In this document: positions 58,423-64,000 of the stretch, piece after piece
Layout: the number at the start of each line of letters is the position of its first letter
Position numbering within the stretch: position 1 is the stretch's first letter
Assembly: GCA_020692215.1 (NCBI GenBank)
Contig: JAIMKW010000004.1
Location: forward strand, 62,001-126,000
Direction of reading: 5' to 3'
From: Sandarakinorhabdus sp.
GTDB taxonomy: Bacteria > Pseudomonadota > Alphaproteobacteria > Sphingomonadales > Sphingomonadaceae
DNA: 64,000 nucleotides
Program-made: the position numbers and the translations under genes
The notes under the pieces: model-generated
Told to the model about the DNA's origin: nothing
The model's database searches: none
What the model saw: the letters and a program-made list of their open reading frames with translations, nothing else

Positions 58423-59724
58423 TCAGCCATAAATCGGAAAGAGGTCTGTCAGCACCTTTACCCGTCCGCGCACTTCGGCTTCCACTGCGCCATTGCCATC
58501 AGGCCCATTGGCCGCCAGACCATCCAGCACATCGGCGATCATGTGGCCGATCGCTTCGAATTCTGCCGTGCCGAAGCCGCGTGTCGTGCCCGCCGGGCTT
58601 CCGACGCGAATGCCGCTGGTCTTGGTGGGCGGCAACGGATCGAACGGCACGCCATTCTTGTTGCAGGTTATGTGGCTGCGCTCCAGGGCCTCGTCGGCGT
58701 CCTTGCCAGTCAGCCCCTTGGGCCTGAGGTCGATCAGCGCCAGATGGGTATCCGTGCCCCCGGCCACGATATCGCAGCCACGTGCCTTCAGCGTTGCCGC
58801 AAGCGTTTTCGCGTTGGCGATCACGTCGCGCGAATACTCCTTGAACTCGGGCCGAAGCGCTTCGCCGAAGGCTACTGCCTTTGCCGCAATCACATGCACC
58901 AGCGGCCCACCCTGCAGCCCCGGGAACACCGCCGAATTCAGCTTCTTGCCCAGTTCCACATCGTTGGAAAGGATCATCCCGCCGCGCGGGCCGCGCAGGG
59001 TCTTGTGGGTCGTCGTCGTCACCACATGGGCATGCGGCAAGGGCGATGGGTGCAGGCCGGCTGCCACCAGCCCGGAGAAATGCGCCATGTCGACATGCAG
59101 ATAAGCGCCCACCTTGTCGGCAATGGCGCGCATCCGGGCGAAATCGATGATCCGCGGATAGGCCGAGCCCCCCGCGATCAGCAGCTTGGGCTGGCACTCG
59201 ATTGCATGAGCCTCCAGCGCATCATAATCAATCAGCTGGGTATCGGCTGAAACGCCATACTGCACCGCGTTGAACCACTTGCCCGATTGCGCCGCTTTCG
59301 CGCCGTGCGTCAGGTGGCCGCCGGCATCCAGGCTCATCCCAAGGATCGTCTCGCCCGGCTTTACCAGCGCCAGCATCACCGCGCCATTTGCCTGCGCCCC
59401 GGAATGCGGCTGCACATTCGCCCATTCGCACTGGAACAGCTGCTTTGCGCGGTCGATGGCGAGCTGCTCAACCACATCCGAATGTTCGCAGCCCTGATAG
59501 TAACGCTTGCCGGGATAGCCTTCGGCATATTTGTTCGTGAAGATCGATCCCTGCGCCTCCAGCACTGCACGCGACACGAAGTTCTCGGATGCGATCAGCT
59601 CGATCTGGCCCTGCTGGCGGCCCATCTCGCCCTTCACGGCGGCAGCAACAGCCGGATCGGCTTCGGCGAGGCGCGCGCCGAAGAAGGCGTCGTTTGCGGC
59701 ATGTGGTTTAGGCTTGGTGCTCAT
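58423..59724 (-). CDS. glyA: Serine hydroxymethyltransferase
   Basis: 433 residues, standard length. PLP-binding lysine in [16 protein letters not shown], with [14 protein letters not shown] near the N-terminus and [16 protein letters not shown] further on. Interconverts serine and glycine while charging tetrahydrofolate with one carbon. It follows rpiB by 9 bp and precedes the repeat protein by 15 bp, so rpiB-glyA-repeat protein-nrdR is probably one operon. Confidence 0.97.
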   Translation of the reverse strand: MSTKPKPHAANDAFFGARLAEADPAVAAAVKGEMGRQQGQIELIASENFVSRAVLEAQGSIFTNKYAEGYPGKRYYQGCEHSDVVEQLAIDRAKQLFQCEWANVQPHSGAQANGAVMLALVKPGETILGMSLDAGGHLTHGAKAAQSGKWFNAVQYGVSADTQLIDYDALEAHAIECQPKLLIAGGSAYPRIIDFARMRAIADKVGAYLHVDMAHFSGLVAAGLHPSPLPHAHVVTTTTHKTLRGPRGGMILSNDVELGKKLNSAVFPGLQGGPLVHVIAAKAVAFGEALRPEFKEYSRDVIANAKTLAATLKARGCDIVAGGTDTHLALIDLRPKGLTGKDADEALERSHITCNKNGVPFDPLPPTKTSGIRVGSPAGTTRGFGTAEFEAIGHMIADVLDGLAANGPDGNGAVEAEVRGRVKVLTDLFPIYG

Positions 59725-59733
59725 CGGCTGTTC

Positions 59734-60162
59734 CTATCCGAGCTTGGAAACACGGGCGGCATGACGACCGCCTTCGAAGGGGGTGTTCAGAAAGGCGGCC
59801 AGCGCATCGCGCGCGGTTTCGCTGCCCACAAGGCGCGCGCCAAAGGCGATCATGTTCGCATCATTGTGCTGCCGCGAAAGCCGTGCGGAAAGATTGTCAT
59901 GCACCAGGGCGCAACGGGCGCCGGGCACCCGGTTTGCCGCAATGGAAATGCCGATGCCGGAACCGCATACCACCACGCCGAACTGCACCCGGCCAGACGC
60001 CACAGCCTGGGCACAGGCGCGGCCGAAATCAGGATAATCGACAGAGGCGGTGGCGTCCGCTGCGCCCAGATCCTGCACCGAATGCCCGGCCTCGCGCAGA
60101 TCATCGGCCAGCAGGGCCTTCAGCGCATAGCCGGCATGATCGGATGCAATTGCGATATCCAC
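59734..60162 (-). CDS. rpiB: Ribose-5-phosphate isomerase B
   Basis: 142 residues. RpiB/LacAB fold: DIAIASDHAGYALKALL at the start, DYPDFG, and VVVCGSGIGISIAANR with the active-site Cys. It interconverts ribose-5-phosphate and ribulose-5-phosphate. GTG 60162 gives the usual family N-terminus; a TTG at 60180 would add six residues. First gene of the rpiB-glyA-nrdR block. Confidence 0.94.
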   Translation of the reverse strand: MDIAIASDHAGYALKALLADDLREAGHSVQDLGAADATASVDYPDFGRACAQAVASGRVQFGVVVCGSGIGISIAANRVPGARCALVHDNLSARLSRQHNDANMIAFGARLVGSETARDALAAFLNTPFEGGRHAARVSKLG

Positions 60163-60373
60163 GGCGGTTTCGGGCCCCAAAAAGCGTGACGGCGCAAGCG
60201 CTGGTAGCCTGCGCGGTCGCTATGCCCCAAATCTTCGCATTCGCCAAGCAATCGGCAAGAGCGAGTCTCACTTTGGTTGCATCGAAGTGGCCGCTCCAGT
60301 TCTTTGCTTTTCCGCATGGGTTTCCGATGCAGGTGATTCCACCTGATCGGAACATGCTCTAGGCATCCCAGCC

Positions 60374-60805
60374 ATGTTGCACCGTCCCGCCTTCCTGCTC
60401 GGCTATGCCGGGCTCATCCCCGCCTTCGCAGCGCTGGGAATCGCCGCCTTCGCGCCGCCCGAATGGCGCGAACTCGCCTTCCGCGCGGGCGCACTCTACG
60501 CGGGCCTCATCCTCAGTTTCCTGGGCGGTGCCTGGTGGGGCCTCGCGACTCGGGCCGGGCCGGAACGCGCCTGGCCGCTGTATATCCTCGCCGTCATCCC
60601 CAGCCTCGCCGCCCTCGTCCTGCTGATGCTCCTCACCCCCGAGCGCCTCATCCTGCTCGGCGGCCTCATCGCGCTGACATTGCCGGTGGACAGCATGCTG
60701 CTGAAGATGGGACTCGCGCCCGCCAACTGGATGCGCCTGCGCATTCCGCTGACAGTGGGACTGAGCCTCGCAACGGCAGGGCTGGGGCTGGTGGCGGTGG
60801 TGTGA
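60374..60805 (+). CDS. DUF3429 membrane protein
   Basis: 143 residues, four predicted membrane helices, with the family sequence GYAGLIPAFAALGI, then GALYAGLILSFLGGAWWGLA and LTLPVDSMLLKMGLAPANWM. DUF3429 proteins have no established function. Well-formed ATG. No clear operon partner. Confidence 0.87.
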   Translation: MLHRPAFLLGYAGLIPAFAALGIAAFAPPEWRELAFRAGALYAGLILSFLGGAWWGLATRAGPERAWPLYILAVIPSLAALVLLMLLTPERLILLGGLIALTLPVDSMLLKMGLAPANWMRLRIPLTVGLSLATAGLGLVAVV

Positions 60806-61231
60806 GGGCGCCGGGGCCGGAAACCCTTTCGCTCTGGCGTGGGCCGCGGGCCTGGGGCGATCCTGCCATCACCTTCGAGACTGGGCTTCGGCTCGAACGG
60901 CAGACTGCTCGCGGAATTGATCGGCAGCGCAATGCGGCGTTATCTTTCGGGCCCGGAATCGGCCGTTTGCCGCGTCCTCCAGGCTGCCCAACTCCGCTCG
61001 TTCCTGCGCCAAGGATCGCATGGTTCGAACGCGGGCCGTGCGCGAACCTTCGGCGGATTCAGACCGCACCGCCGCACCCTGTCGCGGGCCCGTGTGCATC
61101 CTGCTTCGGCTCTATGAGTCCGACCCTGTCCACCCGGGGTACAGTTCCCGACGAGCCCTGATCGGGCATCGGGGCTGGTACCCAAATTAATTGGGATGGA
61201 CGCGTTGCCGCGCCTGTGATGAAAACGGGGC
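60806..61231. other. Non-coding region upstream of the LuxR-type gene
   Basis: About 426 bp with no convincing gene on either strand. Near its right end there is a cluster of inverted repeats: GCCC-TGATC-GGGC (61155-61167) and CCCAA-ATTAA-TTGGG (61181-61195), the latter about 37 bp before the LuxR-type start. These could be operator or promoter elements for the LuxR-type gene. Short open frames within it lack family support. Confidence 0.5.
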
Positions 61232-62056
61232 ATGTCCGCGATGGAACATGCTCCGGGCGCATTTGCAGGCCTTACCGACCGAGAACTGGAGGTTCTGCGG
61301 CTGCTGGCCGCCGGGCACACGGCCAAGACGATAGCGGCGCGTCTGGGCCGATCGGAGACCGCGATCCACGAGCTGTTGCGCGCCGCCCGCCGCAAGACGG
61401 GCATCGGCAGCAGCAGGGAACTGGCGCGCCTGCTCGACGCCCAAAAAAACTGGGACAAGAATATCGATCTTGCGACACATGGCATCTCGGGCAACGGCTT
61501 GGTCCAGCCCGCATCCAGCGGGCCCAACTGGTCGAAAGGAATGGGTGCCATGCTTGTTGCTCTATCATTGGCCGCCGCTGGTCTGATGTTGGTGGCGGCG
61601 CCGACCGCGCTGCCGAACGAGATCCAGGCAGCTGCCTACACTCCCGCAGCCACGCAACCGCCGCTGGTCGGAAGCTGGCTGCTCGATATCGCGCGCATTC
61701 CCGAGGAGGAGCGGCCCCGGCGGGTGACGATCGCGTTCCAGGTGTCGCCTGATGAGAAGTGGACGACGCATGTCGAGATCGTCGCCCCTGATGGCTCCAG
61801 CAGGCACGCGGAATCGACGGCTGCTCTTGATGGCATCCCCGTGCCCATCACCGGCAACATGGATTTCATCGACACGGTTGCTCTTCGCCAGCCTTCTCCG
61901 AACACGCTGGTGATGACCTTGGGAAAGAGTGGCGCGCCGCTCTCGACCCGGGTCTACACTGTCGCCAAGGATCGAAGTTCCATGACGGAAACCATTGTCT
62001 GGGCCGGCAACACGCTTCCGAAACTGGAGACGACGACTTTCAAGCGGATCGACTGA
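61232..62056 (+). CDS. Membrane-anchored LuxR-type HTH protein with extracytoplasmic domain
   Basis: 274 residues. N-terminal LuxR HTH (about 14-68, LTDRELEVLRLLAAGHTAK, then RLGRSETAIHELLR), a linker, one membrane helix (about 103-123), and a C-terminal domain (about 145-274; GSWLLDIARIPEEER at its start) with a beta-rich, lipocalin-like look that would face the periplasm. This is a one-component receptor layout with DNA-binding domain, anchor and sensor in one chain. The ligand and targets are unknown. The second ATG (61241) is an alternative start. Confidence 0.85.
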   Translation: MSAMEHAPGAFAGLTDRELEVLRLLAAGHTAKTIAARLGRSETAIHELLRAARRKTGIGSSRELARLLDAQKNWDKNIDLATHGISGNGLVQPASSGPNWSKGMGAMLVALSLAAAGLMLVAAPTALPNEIQAAAYTPAATQPPLVGSWLLDIARIPEEERPRRVTIAFQVSPDEKWTTHVEIVAPDGSSRHAESTAALDGIPVPITGNMDFIDTVALRQPSPNTLVMTLGKSGAPLSTRVYTVAKDRSSMTETIVWAGNTLPKLETTTFKRID

Positions 62057-62197
62057 CCGCGACGGTTATCGCCGGGGCATGGCGATCTGCCGCCGCCCCA
62101 AACTGCCGGTTGCGGGCACGTCATGCCCCTGACGGCTGGAAAGCGGACCCCTCCCCGCCTGCCCCGGCGCACGCAGAGTCAGTAGGCCGTAACGCCC

Positions 62198-63415
62198 TCA
62201 AGCCGCCGCGCGCATCTCCAGCCGACCCCAGATCTCTACCAGCGCTGAAACCAGCTCGGCCATCATCGCTTCGGAATGGGCAGGGCCCGGCGTAAAGCGC
62301 AGGCGTTCGGTGCCGCGCGGGACGGTGGGGTAGTTGATGGGCTGCACATAGACACCATATTCGGCGAGCAGGATATCGCTGACCTTCTTGGCCTTCATCG
62401 GGCAGCCGACCATCAGCGGCACGATGTGGCTTGCTGTCTGCATCACCGGAAGGCCGGCATCGGCCATCAGTCGTTTGAGGGTTGCGGCGGCGGCCTGCTG
62501 GCCGTCGCGCTCTTCGCAGGATGCCTTCAGGTGCCGAACGCTGGCGAGCGCGCCGGCGACCAGCACGGGGGACAGCGAAGTCGTGAAGATGAAGCCCGGC
62601 GCGTAGGATCGGATGCAGTCGACAATGTCGCGGTCTGCGGTGACATAGCCACCCATCACGCCGAACGCCTTGCCCAGCGTTCCCTCGATGATCGTCACCC
62701 GGCTGGCAACTTCGTCGCGCTCGGATATCCCGCCGCCGCGCGCGCCGTACATGCCGACTGCGTGGACTTCATCCAGATAGGTCATCGCGCCATATTTTTC
62801 GGCGAGGTCGCAAACCGCAGCGATGGGCGCGATATCGCCATCCATCGAATAGACGCTTTCGAACGCGATCAGCCTTGGGGCATCCGGGTCTGCTTCGGCC
62901 AGCAGCGCTTCCAGGTGCTCGAGGTCATTGTGCCGCCACAGCTTCTTCTCGCAGCCGGAACTGCGAATGCCCGCGATCATCGATGCGTGGTTCAGCTCGT
63001 CGGAAAAGATGATGCAGCCCGGCAGCAGCTTGCCCAGCGTGGAGAGCGTTGCCTCGTTCGAGACATAGCCCGATGTGAACAACAGAGCGGCTTCCTTGCC
63101 GTGCAGGTCGGCAAGCTCGGCCTCCAGATCGATGTGGTAGTGCGTGTTGCCGCCGATGTTGCGGGTGCCGCCAGAGCCGGCGCCGACATCGTGCAGGGCT
63201 TCTTCCATGGCGGCGATCACCGTTGGATGCTGGCCCATGGCGAGATAATCGTTGGAGCACCACACGGTGATCGGCTTGGGGCCATTGTGCCCGGCGAAGC
63301 AGCGCGCGTTGGGGTAGGCGCCCTTGTTGCGCAGGATATCGATGAAGACGCGATAGCGCCCCTCTTCGTGCAGGCGTCCGATCGCCTGCTTGAAGACATG
63401 GCTGTAATCGACCAC
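62198..63415 (-). CDS. hemA: 5-aminolevulinate synthase
   Basis: 405 residues. The C4-pathway enzyme of alphaproteobacteria: [20 protein letters not shown] at the start, [15 protein letters not shown], and the PLP lysine in [15 protein letters not shown]. Makes 5-aminolevulinate from glycine and succinyl-CoA, the first step of heme, and so of the siroheme and B12 pathways used elsewhere in this window. GTG 63415 gives the usual N-terminus; GTG 63457 would add 14 residues. Confidence 0.94.
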   Translation of the reverse strand: MVDYSHVFKQAIGRLHEEGRYRVFIDILRNKGAYPNARCFAGHNGPKPITVWCSNDYLAMGQHPTVIAAMEEALHDVGAGSGGTRNIGGNTHYHIDLEAELADLHGKEAALLFTSGYVSNEATLSTLGKLLPGCIIFSDELNHASMIAGIRSSGCEKKLWRHNDLEHLEALLAEADPDAPRLIAFESVYSMDGDIAPIAAVCDLAEKYGAMTYLDEVHAVGMYGARGGGISERDEVASRVTIIEGTLGKAFGVMGGYVTADRDIVDCIRSYAPGFIFTTSLSPVLVAGALASVRHLKASCEERDGQQAAAATLKRLMADAGLPVMQTASHIVPLMVGCPMKAKKVSDILLAEYGVYVQPINYPTVPRGTERLRFTPGPAHSEAMMAELVSALVEIWGRLEMRAAA

Positions 63416-63583
63416 TGGCGCAAAACCTTTCCGTCTATCGGCACGCGCTTCCGACACCTGTGTCGCCGCGCGCTTCCGATATCAGCGGCCCCTAGGCTCT
63501 TGCAGGTCTTCGTGGCAAGCGTAGCAATGCCGCACATCCCAGTCTAGGAAGCCCGTCCCACAGGTTCAAGCCAGAGACCGCCA

Positions 63584-64000
63584 ATGCCCCAAGCCGAAGA
63601 TCCCCTGCCCCTTCTCGCCGGGAAACCCGTCGTCCTCCTGCTTTCGGGCGGGCTCGACAGCGCCACTTGCCTTGCCATGGCTACGGGTGCCGGCGCGCGG
63701 GTGCTGGCGCTCACCATCGATTACAATCAGCGCCACCGCCGCGAACTGGCCGCCGCTGCCGATCTCGCCACGCTCTACAAGGTGGAGCGCCACATCACCC
63801 TCCCGCTTGATCTGCGCGGCTTCGGCGGTTCGGCGCTGACGGCTGATATCGACGTGCCCAAGGCGGGCCCAGGTTCAGAGATCGAACCGGGCATCCCCAT
63901 CACCTATGTTCCCGCCCGCAACACCATCTTCCTGTCAGTCGCGCTGGGCTGGGCCGAAGCCATGGGTGGGGCAGACCTGCTCATCGGTGTCAACGCGCTC
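63584..64000 (+). CDS. queC: 7-cyano-7-deazaguanine synthase QueC (3' end cut by window edge)
   Basis: 139 residues visible, running off the right edge. The ATP-pyrophosphatase signature LLLSGGLDSAT (residues 18-28) and ITYVPARNTIFLSVALGWAE match QueC, which makes preQ0 from 7-carboxy-7-deazaguanine in the queuosine pathway. ATG 63584 is used; no strong ribosome-binding site is seen. Divergent from hemA. Confidence 0.93.
   Translation, partial: MPQAEDPLPLLAGKPVVLLLSGGLDSATCLAMATGAGARVLALTIDYNQRHRRELAAAADLATLYKVERHITLPLDLRGFGGSALTADIDVPKAGPGSEIEPGIPITYVPARNTIFLSVALGWAEAMGGADLLIGVNAL

Noticed and set aside
60839..61117. Short + strand open frame in the 60806-61231 gap
   Set aside because: No start context, no recognised domain and Arg-rich low-complexity sequence; treated as non-coding.
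1..64000. Prophage, insertion sequence, integron, tRNA or rRNA genes
   Set aside because: No transposase, integrase, capsid or tail gene, terminal inverted repeats, or tRNA/rRNA signature was recognised; only the RNase P RNA was found.

Overview
This window reads as a compact, GC-rich chromosomal segment of an alphaproteobacterium, most likely Sphingomonadales. The evidence for that placement is three exported proteins ending in the PEPxxWA-CTERM sorting signal, a C4-pathway 5-aminolevulinate synthase (hemA), a class A RNase P RNA, and Sphingomonas-like gene blocks (argH / small lipoprotein / lysA; dnaJ / brkB / fabI / aroC; rpiB / glyA / nrdR). I see no prophage, insertion sequence, rRNA, tRNA or CRISPR array. 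Both edge genes are cut: a DNA-repair-type radical SAM protein on the left and queC on the right.

Layout. 1-7853: radical SAM protein, MscS channel, ftsH, a BaiN-type flavoprotein, and an esterase / thiolase-like pair. 7906-15035: holC, pepA, a dihydroorotase, ygfZ, a GFA protein, a CoA-ester lyase and a stomatin (SPFH)/NfeD pair. 15036-21070: leftward galU / siroheme-synthase-like, lysA / lipoprotein / argH, and, on the other side of a head-to-head overlap, a TlpA thioredoxin lipoprotein facing an exported superoxide dismutase. 21221-24886: an operon for a 2-oxo acid dehydrogenase complex whose E2 is split into a free lipoyl domain and a bare catalytic domain, plus an SDR. 25043-31850: glpD, pdxH, dnaJ-like, brkB, fabI, an AT-rich antisense gene, aroC. 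31876-38487: small acidic and membrane proteins, rnpB, ndk, an HNH nuclease, gluQ, a HIG1-like membrane protein, a PduO-type cobalamin adenosyltransferase and an M13 peptidase.

38536-44005: the arginine succinyltransferase genes astA-astD-astB, divergent from an AsnC/Lrp regulator, then an MFS transporter. 44080-47378: an SDR and three PEPxxWA-CTERM proteins; the first two share a promoter-like element and a conserved leader of about 70 nt. 47623-54589: DUF445 protein, an RND efflux pump and its adaptor, a YeaQ-type membrane protein and a SIMPL-domain protein. 54615-60162: ribD, a membrane protein, dnaN, nrdR, a Lys/Pro/Ala-rich repeat protein, glyA, rpiB. 60374-64000: DUF3429 protein, a LuxR-type protein with a membrane anchor and extracytoplasmic domain, hemA, queC.

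Most of the window is housekeeping. The parts that could be under-described are the split-E2 dehydrogenase operon, the membrane-anchored LuxR protein, the leader/promoter shared by PEP-CTERM genes, the repeat protein between glyA and nrdR, two genes (holC and the M13 peptidase) with no canonical start codon where the family needs one, and short tandem duplications sitting on stop codons. Functional names rest on recognised motifs and family resemblance; no database search was run.
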